Assembly (NCBI GenBank): GCA_027484445.1
Contig: JAIXSY010000041.1
Span: 227,132 to 291,131 of the forward strand
Source of the DNA: Verrucomicrobiaceae bacterium
GTDB lineage: Bacteria; Verrucomicrobiota; Verrucomicrobiia; Verrucomicrobiales; Verrucomicrobiaceae
Reading direction: 5' to 3'
Length of the DNA: 64,000 nt
This document shows, one piece after another, positions 32,577-40,353 of this stretch. The translations under genes and the position numbers were made by a program. Positions within the stretch are counted from its first letter, which is position 1. Every line of letters starts with the position of its first letter. Below the pieces are notes generated by a model that was not told where the DNA came from, made no database searches, and saw only the letters and a list, made by a program, of their open reading frames with translations.

Positions 32577-32954
32577 ATGGTTACCAAACTCTTACACACC
32601 CGCTATCGCGTCAACGATCTGGACAAGACGGTGAACTTTTACAAGCAAGTGCTCGGTCTGGAGGAGGTACGACGCCACAAGTCTCCCCGCGGATCAGAGC
32701 TGGTGTTTTTGAAGACTCCGAACAGCGATGAACTGATCGAGATCTGTTCCTATCCGGCCAGTGGCCCCGTGCAGCTCGGTCCCGATGTCACCCACTTGGC
32801 CTTTGAAGTGGAAGATTTGGAAAAATTCGCTCAGCACTCAGCGGCTTGCGGTTATCCGCTTTCGGACGGCCCCACAGAAAGTTCCAGCGGGGTCTTTGCC
32901 TTCATTGACGCGCCGGAGGGCTATGAGATAGAGTTGATTCAATATCGGAAATAG
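32577..32954 (+). CDS. gloA: Lactoylglutathione lyase (glyoxalase I)
   Basis: A 125-residue VOC-fold protein with the four metal ligands of glyoxalase I in order: His in LLHTRYRV, Glu in DELIEICSY, His in VTHLAFEV and Glu in YEIELIQY. It isomerises the methylglyoxal-thiol hemithioacetal. ATG 32577 was chosen because residues from MVTKLLHTR match the family; the in-frame start at 32523 adds 18 non-conserved residues. Confidence 0.9.
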   Translation: MVTKLLHTRYRVNDLDKTVNFYKQVLGLEEVRRHKSPRGSELVFLKTPNSDELIEICSYPASGPVQLGPDVTHLAFEVEDLEKFAQHSAACGYPLSDGPTESSSGVFAFIDAPEGYEIELIQYRK

Positions 32955-32999
32955 TCAGATCGGCTGACTTTCGAGCGTTCAGATCACTCTACTCACCTT

Positions 33000-33278
33000 A
33001 TGGACTTCGATTGGCTCGGTGTTTCTTTTGACCTCTCCAAACTGCCTCCCAAGGACATTGAGGAATCGTTCGAAGACCCCTTCTCCCTCAAACTGCTGCC
33101 GGATGAAAACGGCGATGGCGCTTCTGCCCGCTACTTCAACCTCGGGAAATCCCTGGGGGGCAGAGCGGTTTTCAGTGTCTTTTGGACGGATGGGAAACGC
33201 TACCGAGTCGTCTTCGCCCGTGACATGACCGTGTCTGAGCACGATTTTTTTGAGAGAAAGAAAGCTGAGGACGTTTGA
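33000..33278 (+). CDS. BrnT-like toxin (DUF497)
   Basis: A 92-residue protein with the BrnT/DUF497 layout: an N-terminal DWLGVSFDLSKLPPKDIEESFEDPF corresponds to the family's WD...KHGVSFEEA...FxDP, a central strand has YFNLGKSLGGRAVFSVFWT, and the C-terminus is GKRYRVVFARDMTVSEHDFF. BrnT is a ribonuclease-fold toxin neutralised by BrnA. The family's usual KH pair is replaced by KL/PPK here, so catalytic competence is uncertain. A gene for a ribbon-helix-helix protein follows 18 bases downstream. Confidence 0.65.
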   Translation: MDFDWLGVSFDLSKLPPKDIEESFEDPFSLKLLPDENGDGASARYFNLGKSLGGRAVFSVFWTDGKRYRVVFARDMTVSEHDFFERKKAEDV

Positions 33279-33296
33279 GTCAATCCCACCAACACC

Positions 33297-33632
33297 ATGG
33301 AACACCGCCGCAAAGGAGACACCACGCTGACGAGTCGCCCGGCGATTCTCGAAGGAGATTTGGCCCTTGTCCGGCTGTGGAAAGATGTGCCCGCTTTTGA
33401 AAGCGACGAGGAGGAGGGCAAATTCTGGGCCTCCCATCAGCTCGACGCGCGTCTGATGCAGATGTCAATCCACCGCAACGATGTGCGTGAATCCACCACG
33501 ATCACCCTCCGCTTCGATCCACGGATGCTGAGCCGAATCAAGCGCATCGCCCGCCGACGCTACCTGAACTACCAAAGCATGATCAAACAATGGCTGAGCG
33601 AGCGCATGGAGCAGGAGATGAAGGAAGGATGA
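33297..33632 (+). CDS. BrnA-like ribbon-helix-helix antitoxin
   Basis: A 111-residue protein. The C-terminal 45 residues (STTITLRFDPRMLSRIKRIARRRYLNYQSMIKQWLSERM) form a CopG/ribbon-helix-helix DNA-binding unit. The N-terminal ~65 residues (LEGDLALVRLWKDVPAFESDEEEGKFWASHQLD) are acidic and likely wrap the toxin. The FWASH motif resembles the SEEEEREFWETHD-type stretch of BrnA-like antitoxins. It is paired with the BrnT-like gene, and its stop overlaps the next gene's start. Autoregulation of the pair is expected for this type. Confidence 0.68.
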   Translation: MEHRRKGDTTLTSRPAILEGDLALVRLWKDVPAFESDEEEGKFWASHQLDARLMQMSIHRNDVRESTTITLRFDPRMLSRIKRIARRRYLNYQSMIKQWLSERMEQEMKEG

Positions 33633-34045
33633 GTTCGCCTTCCTGGATCGCAAAAATGGCGGGTCTGCGCTGGTTTTGGGCACTTCTGGTGGTGATCTGG
33701 GCTGCGGTACTCTGGTACCTTTCTTCCTACTCTCACCCGGCCATGGGGCCTTCCTTTCCCTTGAAGGATAAGCTCGAGCATTGTCTTTATTTTGCAGCGG
33801 GTTCGGGCGCTTTTCTTCTGGCGCTGCGCGGGGTGCGCTGGATGAGTCTGCCTTTTTCCCAGGCGGCCTTCACGGGCATGATTTTTGCCGGGATTGTCGG
33901 TGCGATTGATGAGTTCCATCAAACCTTCACGCCTGGCAGGAGTGGCAATGATCCCTGGGATTGGTTGGCGGACATCACTGGGGGCTGCCTGGCCGCTGCC
34001 TTGCTGCGCCTCGTGCTGAAGCGATGGAGCCGAAGCGCGCTCTGA
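33629..34045 (+). CDS. VanZ-family membrane protein
   Basis: A 138-residue protein with four membrane segments. VanZ-like landmarks are WYLSSYSHP, KDKLEHCLYFAAGSGAF, GAIDEFHQTFTPGRSGNDPWDWLADITGG. The ATG overlaps the stop of the antitoxin gene by 3 bases and is preceded by AAGGAAGG, so translation is coupled although no functional link is known. VanZ homologues are linked to low-level teicoplanin resistance in enterococci; here the function is undefined. Confidence 0.85.
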   Translation: MSSPSWIAKMAGLRWFWALLVVIWAAVLWYLSSYSHPAMGPSFPLKDKLEHCLYFAAGSGAFLLALRGVRWMSLPFSQAAFTGMIFAGIVGAIDEFHQTFTPGRSGNDPWDWLADITGGCLAAALLRLVLKRWSRSAL

Positions 34046-34095
34046 AGTTCGGATCGAGGCTTCCTGCCACCAGCATTGGCGACTTCAACCTCCCA

Positions 34096-34133
34096 GGAAA
34101 AAGCCACCGAACTTTAAAAAGTCGCGGTGGCTT
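34096..34133 (-). terminator. Intrinsic terminator of recA
   Basis: The arms AAGCCACCG (34101-34109) and CGGTGGCTT (34125-34133) pair. Read on the minus strand the stem is followed by TTTTTCCT. It lies about 95 bases after the recA stop; vanZ, converging from the left, may also use it. Confidence 0.75.
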
Positions 34134-34226
34134 GATCAGGAAAAAAGCGCATTTGGCTTATCCGGGATATCGAAGTTCATCTGGGCAAGAATGCCCCAGG
34201 GTCACACAGCACTTCGGAATCCAGGC

Positions 34227-35303
34227 TTATTCTTCCGTGGCTGCGGCGGCGGCAGGAAGTCCGCCTTTTTCTGCGAGCTTGGCTTTCACGGCTTCTTCGA
34301 TCTCCGCGTAGAGCGTCGCATCATTTTTCAGCGTGTCTTTGGCCGCATCACGGCCTTGGGCGAGCTGCGTGCCCTTGTAGCTGATCCAGGAACCACGCTT
34401 TTGGAGAATGTCGAACTCCATGGCCAGATCGAGCATGGACCCGACATTCGAGATGCCTTCATTGTACATGATGTCGAACTCGGCTTCAGTGTAAGGAGGA
34501 GCGAGCTTGTTCTTCACGACCTTCACTTTCGTGCGGTTGCCCGTCACGGTGCCGTCGCTGCTTTTGATGGCACCGATGCGGCGGATATCGACGCGAACGG
34601 AGGCGTAGAACTTCAGGGCCTTGCCACCGGGGGTGGTTTCGGGATTGCCGAACATGACGCCGATCTTCTCACGGATCTGGTTGGTGAAGATGCAGGTCGT
34701 GCGTGCTTTGCTGATGATGGCGGTGAGCTTTCGCAAAGCGGCGCTCATCAGTCGAGCCTGCGCACCGACGGTGCTATCGCCGATCTCTCCTTCGAGTTCC
34801 TGGCGGGTCACCAGGGCGGCAACGGAGTCGATGACGATGACATCCAGTGCATTGGAGCGAACGAGTGTCTCGCAGATGCGCAGAGCCTCTTCTCCGCTGC
34901 TGGGTTGGGAGACGAGCAATTCATCCATCTTTACCCCCAAGCGGCGTGCGTAGTTCGGGTCCAGCGCGTGCTCGACGTCGATGAAAGCAGCGAGGCCACC
35001 GGCTTTCTGCGCTTGGGCGATGGCTGTCAGCGTGAGTGTAGTTTTACCCGAAGACTCAGGGCCGTAGATTTCAATGATACGCCCACGAGCGAAACCGCCC
35101 ACGCCTAGCGCTTGGTCGATCAAAAGGTTACCAGTCGGGATGACCGCGACCTCTGCCTTTTCTCCAGTGCCCATGCGCAGGATCGCACCTTCACCGTAGT
35201 CTTTTTGGATCTGCTGGATGGCCAAGTCGAGATTCCGAGCGCGAGCTTCGGCGATCTTGTTCGTGTTCGGTTCAGCGGAGGTCTCTTTAGGGGCTCGGGC
35301 CAT
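34227..35303 (-). CDS. recA: Recombinase RecA
   Basis: A 358-residue RecA. Walker A GPESSGKTT, the FIDVEHALDPNYARRLGV block, LLVSQPSSGEEAL, VIDSVAALV, the L1/L2 regions (EGEIGDSTVGAQARLMSAALRKL; IFTNQIREKIGVMFGNPETTPGGKALKFYAS) are all present. It mediates strand exchange and LexA self-cleavage. A perfect TGTTC-N4-GAACA palindrome 23-36 bases upstream of the start points to LexA control. A C-rich leader precedes the ATG. The C-terminus is Glu/Ala-rich, as usual. Confidence 0.98.
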   Translation of the reverse strand: MARAPKETSAEPNTNKIAEARARNLDLAIQQIQKDYGEGAILRMGTGEKAEVAVIPTGNLLIDQALGVGGFARGRIIEIYGPESSGKTTLTLTAIAQAQKAGGLAAFIDVEHALDPNYARRLGVKMDELLVSQPSSGEEALRICETLVRSNALDVIVIDSVAALVTRQELEGEIGDSTVGAQARLMSAALRKLTAIISKARTTCIFTNQIREKIGVMFGNPETTPGGKALKFYASVRVDIRRIGAIKSSDGTVTGNRTKVKVVKNKLAPPYTEAEFDIMYNEGISNVGSMLDLAMEFDILQKRGSWISYKGTQLAQGRDAAKDTLKNDATLYAEIEEAVKAKLAEKGGLPAAAAATEE

Positions 35304-35325
35304 GGTCGTGAGGGGGATGGATTTA

Positions 35326-35339
35326 TGTTCTAGTGAACA
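35326..35339. promoter_or_regulatory. LexA-type SOS box upstream of recA
   Basis: TGTTC-TAGT-GAACA is a perfect 5+5 inverted repeat centred about 29 bases upstream of the recA ATG. Inverted TGTTC/GAACA half-sites have, from memory, been described as the LexA motif in Verrucomicrobia. No lexA gene is in the window. Confidence 0.75.
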
Positions 35340-35425
35340 CTTGGCGCGTGATCTTCACCACGGCAAAGGCTTTTTGCAGACAGTCTCACTTTTACGCAGG
35401 GCGAGGCTGTCCTGGCAAGGAGCGG

Positions 35426-36424
35426 CTAACCCCCGATCGCGATCATTCGCCGATTCGGCTGATAATTCTGACGAAAGTCATGCTCTTTCGGCTTTCGGGC
35501 AACGACGCTGCGGATGAAGTCCGCCAGCTCCTCGTCGTCACAGCCCTGGCGCAGCCGCTCTCGCAGATCGAACTCCAAGTAGCTGCCTAGGCACGGCCGC
35601 AGCTTGCCATCGCTGGTTAGGCGCAGTTTGTCGCAGCTCTCGCAGAAATGCAGGTTCGTCATGGCTCCGATGAAGCCGATCTTTTGCCCCGTGCTGGGCA
35701 CCTGCCAGTAGGCGGCGGGGCCATTCGTGCGAAAGTCTGGCAGCGCGGTCAGCGGCCCGGTGTGTTGCTCGATGAGTCGCCGCGCGATCTCTGTGGAGAG
35801 AAAGTTTTGCTCATCCAGCACCTCACGACTGCTCACCGGCATGAGCTCGATGAAACGCAGCAGCAGCCCACGTTCCGCTGCAAATTTCAGCAGAGGCACG
35901 AATTCACGCTCGGTTTGCTGCTTCATGAGCACGCAGTTCAGCCGCAGGTTCTGAAATCCCGCAGTCAATGCTGCCTCAATGCCTTCTAGCACCTTTGGCA
36001 ACAGGTCGCGACTCGTGGTGCGGCGGTAGGCCTCCCGATCCAGCGAATCCAGGGAAACATTCATGCTGCGCACCCCGGCCTGAAAAAGCCGGGCCGCCAG
36101 GGTCACCCCCTGCTCTTCCCGGCTGAGGAGTGTGCCATTGGTGGAAATGCCGATCTGGCGGATACCTGGGATCTGCGCGATCTGGGCACAGAACTCGGCA
36201 ACGCCGGGCCGCGTCAACGGCTCTCCGCCCGTGACGCGCACTTTTTGGATACCCAAGCTCGCACCGACCCGAAGCACACGCAGCATCTCCTCATAGTTCA
36301 GCACTTCTTCCTTGGGGAACCAGGCCTGTTCCTCCTCCGGCATGCAGTAGCGGCAGCGTTCGTTGCACCTGTCGGTGACCGACACGCGCAGGTAGGAGAT
36401 GCGATGGCCGAAGGCGTCTTCCAC
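35426..36424 (-). CDS. moaA: GTP 3',8-cyclase, molybdenum cofactor biosynthesis
   Basis: A 332-residue radical-SAM enzyme. The N-terminal cluster motif CNERCRYC in SVTDRCNERCRYCMPEEEQ, the GGEPLTRPG motif, and the C-terminal second cluster (FCESCDKLRLTSDGKLRPCL) identify MoaA. The protein ends IAIGG; the terminal Gly-Gly is required for catalysis in MoaA and is intact. It starts 25 bases after a small monooxygenase-like gene on the same strand. Other moa genes are outside the window. Confidence 0.97.
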   Translation of the reverse strand: MEDAFGHRISYLRVSVTDRCNERCRYCMPEEEQAWFPKEEVLNYEEMLRVLRVGASLGIQKVRVTGGEPLTRPGVAEFCAQIAQIPGIRQIGISTNGTLLSREEQGVTLAARLFQAGVRSMNVSLDSLDREAYRRTTSRDLLPKVLEGIEAALTAGFQNLRLNCVLMKQQTEREFVPLLKFAAERGLLLRFIELMPVSSREVLDEQNFLSTEIARRLIEQHTGPLTALPDFRTNGPAAYWQVPSTGQKIGFIGAMTNLHFCESCDKLRLTSDGKLRPCLGSYLEFDLRERLRQGCDDEELADFIRSVVARKPKEHDFRQNYQPNRRMIAIGG

Positions 36425-36448
36425 GTGGAGAGCAGCAGGAAAGAGACC

Positions 36449-36736
36449 TCAGGCCAGTAGCGGCCCCTTCACCGCCCAGCGCTTCGTAACAAAACCTGTG
36501 GCGGATTTTTCCTTCCAAAGGGCAAAGTGGGGCGTGCGCGTGTGGGCCTCTAGCGCGGCCTGATCCACATACTGCTCGCTTAGCGCGAAAAGATTCGGCT
36601 GATCGGCCTGGCGGTTCACTTCAAAGCGCGTGCAGCCCGGCTCTTTCACCGACTCCGCCGCATTGTGCAGGATGACTTCCAAGAACTCGTCCACACGAGC
36701 CGGATCGATTTCCAAAATGACGATGACATTGACCAT
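36449..36736 (-). CDS. Antibiotic biosynthesis monooxygenase-fold (ABM) protein
   Basis: A 95-residue ferredoxin-like protein: VNVIVILEIDPARVDEFLEVILHNAAESVKEPGCTRFEVNRQADQPNLFALSEQYVDQAALEAHTRTPHF matches the small quinol/aldehyde-degrading ABM family. The ATG at 36736 gives the normal length; longer in-frame starts run back into the divergent sulfatase promoter region. It likely shares a transcript with moaA. Substrate not predictable. Confidence 0.85.
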   Translation of the reverse strand: MVNVIVILEIDPARVDEFLEVILHNAAESVKEPGCTRFEVNRQADQPNLFALSEQYVDQAALEAHTRTPHFALWKEKSATGFVTKRWAVKGPLLA

Positions 36737-36851
36737 AGCACTACCCAAAGCCGGTTCCGAGAAGGGCGCAAGCAGGGGAAACAGCGTCTTTCGCCCAGGG
36801 CACTGCTTTTCCGCGCAAGCCGGAGCCTTGGACCACGTTGCAGGGCGCTCT

Positions 36852-38213
36852 ATGCAGCTACTCATTTCCTGGCTAACTTGTTTCGTCTTGGCGCACGCCG
36901 TGATGGCGGCGGATCGCCCGAATGTCATGATCATCATCGCCGATGACTTGGGCTACCACGATGTCGGCTTTCAGGGCTCGCGGGAGATTCCCACCCCGCA
37001 TCTCGATCGCTTGGCGGCCTCAGGCATCCGCTGCACGAACGGCTATGTCTCCCATCCCTTTTGCAGTCCGACCCGGGCGGGCATCCTCACGGGACGCTAC
37101 CAGCACCGCTTCGGCCATGAAAACAATCCCGCCTGGAAGCCCGAAAGCACCCTCGACGGCCTGCCACTCGATCAGATCACGCTTCCCCAGTTGTTGAAAG
37201 ACGCAGGCTATCACACCGGTGCGGTGGGAAAGTGGCACCTGGGCGCGCATCCGCAGTTTCACCCGATGAAGCGCGGCTTTGACGAATACTTTGGCGCGCT
37301 CGGCGGTGGGCACATGTATTTCCCTGGAGACAAAGGCGGGGTGGAATACACGATTCCCCTGAACCGAAATGGCACCGATGAACCGCAGCGCCGCTACTTG
37401 ACCGAACAGTTTGGCGAAGAAGCCGCTGCCTACGTGAAGCGCCAGGCCACCGGTCAGCCTTGGTTTCTTTACCTCGCCTTCAACGCACCGCACACGCCGC
37501 TTCAGGCTCCTGAGGCTTGGCTGGAAAAATTCGCCCACCTTGACCAGCCAAGTCGTCGTACCTATGCTGCCATGGTCGCCGCGATGGATGCTGCCATCGG
37601 CCAAGTCCTAGACCAGCTGGAGGTGACTCAGCAGCGCGAGAACACGCTCATCTTTTTCGTCAGCGACAATGGCGGCCCCAACCTCAGCGCCAAAGGCACA
37701 GGCAACTTCACCGACAACACGCCCCTGCGCGGGGCCAAAGGCGACCTGCATGAAGGTGGCATGCGCGTGCCCTTCCTCATCAGCTGGCCTGCACGATTGA
37801 AGCCCGGCACCTATGACGCTCCCGTGATTTCCCTGGATTTCTTGCCCACAGCCGTGGCACTGGCAGGTGGCAAGCTGCCCGAAGATCGCCTGCTCGATGG
37901 CGTGAATCTCGTCCCCTACCTCACGGGTGAAAAGTCAGGCCAGCCGCACGAGCGTCTGTTTTGGCGCAGCCAGGGACCAAAGGGCATCCACGCCGTTCGC
38001 CAGGGATCGTGGAAATTCTTCCGCGCCGCCAATGGCCAACCCGAGCTGTATGACCTGAATCGCGACATCGGCGAAACCCAAAACTTAGCTGCCGAGAAGC
38101 CAGAGCTGGTCGCCCAATTCAACGAAGCCATCGCCGAATGGGAAAAAGGCACCATCCCTCCCATCTTCGAGAGCCCCAAAGCCGGGAAAAAAGCACCCAA
38201 GAAGAAAAAATGA
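36852..38213 (+). CDS. Sulfatase, type I formylglycine-dependent
   Basis: A secreted 453-residue arylsulfatase-like enzyme. Signal peptide MQLLISWLTCFVLAHAVMAA, then metal site NVMIIIADDLGYHDVGF, then the modification motif C71-S-P-T-R75 followed by AGILTGRYQHRFG, GAVGKWHLG, HTPLQAPE, VSDNGGP and a C-terminal ELYDLNRDIGETQNLA. The Cys is converted to formylglycine by a sulfatase-modifying enzyme not seen here. It removes sulfate from a polysaccharide or glycoside. A Lys-rich tail (KAGKKAPKKKK) ends the protein, unusual for a secreted enzyme. Confidence 0.93.
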   Translation: MQLLISWLTCFVLAHAVMAADRPNVMIIIADDLGYHDVGFQGSREIPTPHLDRLAASGIRCTNGYVSHPFCSPTRAGILTGRYQHRFGHENNPAWKPESTLDGLPLDQITLPQLLKDAGYHTGAVGKWHLGAHPQFHPMKRGFDEYFGALGGGHMYFPGDKGGVEYTIPLNRNGTDEPQRRYLTEQFGEEAAAYVKRQATGQPWFLYLAFNAPHTPLQAPEAWLEKFAHLDQPSRRTYAAMVAAMDAAIGQVLDQLEVTQQRENTLIFFVSDNGGPNLSAKGTGNFTDNTPLRGAKGDLHEGGMRVPFLISWPARLKPGTYDAPVISLDFLPTAVALAGGKLPEDRLLDGVNLVPYLTGEKSGQPHERLFWRSQGPKGIHAVRQGSWKFFRAANGQPELYDLNRDIGETQNLAAEKPELVAQFNEAIAEWEKGTIPPIFESPKAGKKAPKKKK

Positions 38214-38330
38214 CCGCCTAGGGCAGGCGCGACAAAGGCAAAGCCCGCCTTGAAGAAGCATGTCCAGCCAGAGTTGCGCCCTGGAAAAGGGGCGCTAACC
38301 TCCGCGCCCCGTTTCTCCCCCCTGAATCTC

Positions 38331-39695
38331 ATGTGGAAAGGCCGCTTCTCTCAGCCCACCAGCCAGCTCGTGCAGAGCTATGGCGAATCTGTGTCCTTTG
38401 ACTGGCGGCTCTACGCCCATGACATCCGCGGCAGCATCGCCCACTCCAAAGGACTGGTGAAAGCCGGCATCATCACGGCAGACGAGCAGGCGCAGATCGA
38501 AAAAGGTCTGCTGGAGATCCGTCACGAGATCGAAACGGGCAACTTTGAGTGGAAAGAAGCCCTCGAGGACGTGCACATGAACATCGAGGCCGAGCTGACG
38601 AAGCGCATCGGCCCCGCAGGCGCCAAGCTGCACACCGCCCGCAGTCGCAACGATCAAGTCGCCACCGATGTGCGCCTCTACACGCGCGATGCCGTGGATG
38701 CCATCAGCGCCCTCATTCACAGCCTGCAGCGTGCTTTGATCGAAGCCGCCGAGCGCGCGGGCAGCGCCGTGGTGCCCGGTTACACGCATCTTCAGCGTGG
38801 GCAGCCTGTCCTCTTCGCCCACCACTTGCTGGCCTATGTCGAGATGCTCTCCCGCGATGCCGCACGCCTCGGTGATGCTCGCAAACGCATCGACATCATG
38901 CCGCTGGGCTCCGGCGCGCTCGCAGGCAGCACGATCATTCTGGACCGCGAGTATGTCGCGCAGGAGCTTGGCTTCTCCGGCGTCACGCAAAACAGCATGG
39001 ATGCCGTGAGCGATCGCGATTTCGCCGTTGAGGTCATCTTTGCCATCGCCCTCTGCGGCGTGCACCTCTCCCGCCTGAGCGAGGACATCATCCTCTGGTG
39101 CAGCGCCGAGTTTGGTTTCGTCACCCTCAGCGATGCGCACACCACCGGCTCCTCCTTGATGCCGCAGAAAAAGAACCCTGACGTGGCTGAACTCACGCGT
39201 GGGAAGTCTGGACGCCTTGTTGGCAATCTCATGGCCTTGCTCACGCTGCTGAAAGGTCTGCCCATGACCTACAACCGGGACATGCAGGAGGACAAAGAGC
39301 CGCTCTTTGACAGCATCGACACGATCAAAGCCGCCCTCGAAGTCTTCGCGGAGATGATCGCCGGCATGGAGGTGAATGAAACACGCACCCGCGCTGCCAC
39401 CAGCGACCCCATGCTGCTGGCAACGGACCTCGCCGACTACCTCGTGAACCATGGCGTGCCCTTCCGCTCCGCGCATGAGGTCATCGGCAAGCTCGTCGCC
39501 TACAGCCTCGTGGAGAAAGTGGCCTTTGCTGACATCCCGCTCGCGAAGTACCGGGAGTTCTCCCCAGCCTTTGAGGCGGATCTTTTCGCCTGCCTGAATC
39601 TCGAAACCGCGCTCGCCGCCCGCAAAGGCATCGGCGCACCCTCGCCGCAGAACGTCGCCGCGCAGATCGCGCGCTGGAAGGAGGCCCTCTCGTGA
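38331..39695 (+). CDS. argH: Argininosuccinate lyase
   Basis: A 454-residue ArgH. HTARSRNDQVATDVRLY, GYTHLQRGQPVLFAHH and the fumarase/lyase signature GSSLMPQKKNPD are all present. It splits argininosuccinate to arginine and fumarate, the last step of arginine synthesis. ATG 38331 follows a C-rich leader. The gene overlaps the NUDIX gene at its 3' end. Confidence 0.97.
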   Translation: MWKGRFSQPTSQLVQSYGESVSFDWRLYAHDIRGSIAHSKGLVKAGIITADEQAQIEKGLLEIRHEIETGNFEWKEALEDVHMNIEAELTKRIGPAGAKLHTARSRNDQVATDVRLYTRDAVDAISALIHSLQRALIEAAERAGSAVVPGYTHLQRGQPVLFAHHLLAYVEMLSRDAARLGDARKRIDIMPLGSGALAGSTIILDREYVAQELGFSGVTQNSMDAVSDRDFAVEVIFAIALCGVHLSRLSEDIILWCSAEFGFVTLSDAHTTGSSLMPQKKNPDVAELTRGKSGRLVGNLMALLTLLKGLPMTYNRDMQEDKEPLFDSIDTIKAALEVFAEMIAGMEVNETRTRAATSDPMLLATDLADYLVNHGVPFRSAHEVIGKLVAYSLVEKVAFADIPLAKYREFSPAFEADLFACLNLETALAARKGIGAPSPQNVAAQIARWKEALS

Positions 39696-40312
39696 TGGCG
39701 GAGGCAGATTTGAGCTTTCCCCTCTTCCACCAACAGCCGCGCCCCGGCTGGCAGACGGTGAAAGACGAGCGCCTTTTTGCCAATCCGCACATCAGCGTGG
39801 ACCGCGTGGAGGTGCTGACCCCCCATCGCAGTCAGCAGCCTGTGCCCTGGCTCGTGGTGAAACGGAAAGCCGCCGTCGCCATCGCGCCCGTCACTGCTTC
39901 CGGGGATTTCGTGATGATCCCGCAGGAGCGCATCCCCGTGGCTCAGGAATGCCTGGAATTCCCCGCCGGTCAGATCGACTGCGCGGTGGAGGACGTGACC
40001 TGCCAAACCGTCATCGACACCGCCCTGCGTGAGCTAGCGGAGGAAACAGGCTACGCCCTGGCTCCAGGCGGCAGGTTGGAGCCGCTCGGGTGGTTCCTGC
40101 CCTCGCAAGGATTCACCGACGAGCACGTTTACCTGTTCAAAGCGGAGCCCGTGGGCGTCGTCAGCCAGCCTTCACCGGATGGCAACGAGCACATCAGCCC
40201 CGCGCGGCTTGTCAGTCCGGGAGAGCTGCGGAGGAGGATCGCTGCCAGTGAGATCACCACCGCCCTGACGCTGGCACTCTACGCGCGGATGGCGGCAAAG
40301 GGATCGATTTAA
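39695..40312 (+). CDS. NUDIX hydrolase (ADP-ribose pyrophosphatase-like)
   Basis: A 205-residue protein that shares one base with the argH stop (GTG at 39692 is also possible). The NUDIX box is present: AGQIDC...TALRELAEETGYAL, with the REL..EETG core intact but a long loop before it. The upstream PWLVVKRKAAVAIAPVT and downstream QGFTDEHVYLFKAE fit ADP-ribose pyrophosphatases. It probably cleaves a nucleoside diphosphate sugar; coupling to argH looks positional. Confidence 0.82.
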   Translation: MAEADLSFPLFHQQPRPGWQTVKDERLFANPHISVDRVEVLTPHRSQQPVPWLVVKRKAAVAIAPVTASGDFVMIPQERIPVAQECLEFPAGQIDCAVEDVTCQTVIDTALRELAEETGYALAPGGRLEPLGWFLPSQGFTDEHVYLFKAEPVGVVSQPSPDGNEHISPARLVSPGELRRRIAASEITTALTLALYARMAAKGSI

Positions 40313-40353
40313 CCCCCCATCTGCACCGCACCTGTTTTCCCCCTCACCCCGAT

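Noticed and set aside
38295..39476. 393-residue minus-strand frame opposite argH
   Set aside because: argH motifs are complete on the plus strand; the opposite frame is Val/Asp/Gly-rich shadow sequence.
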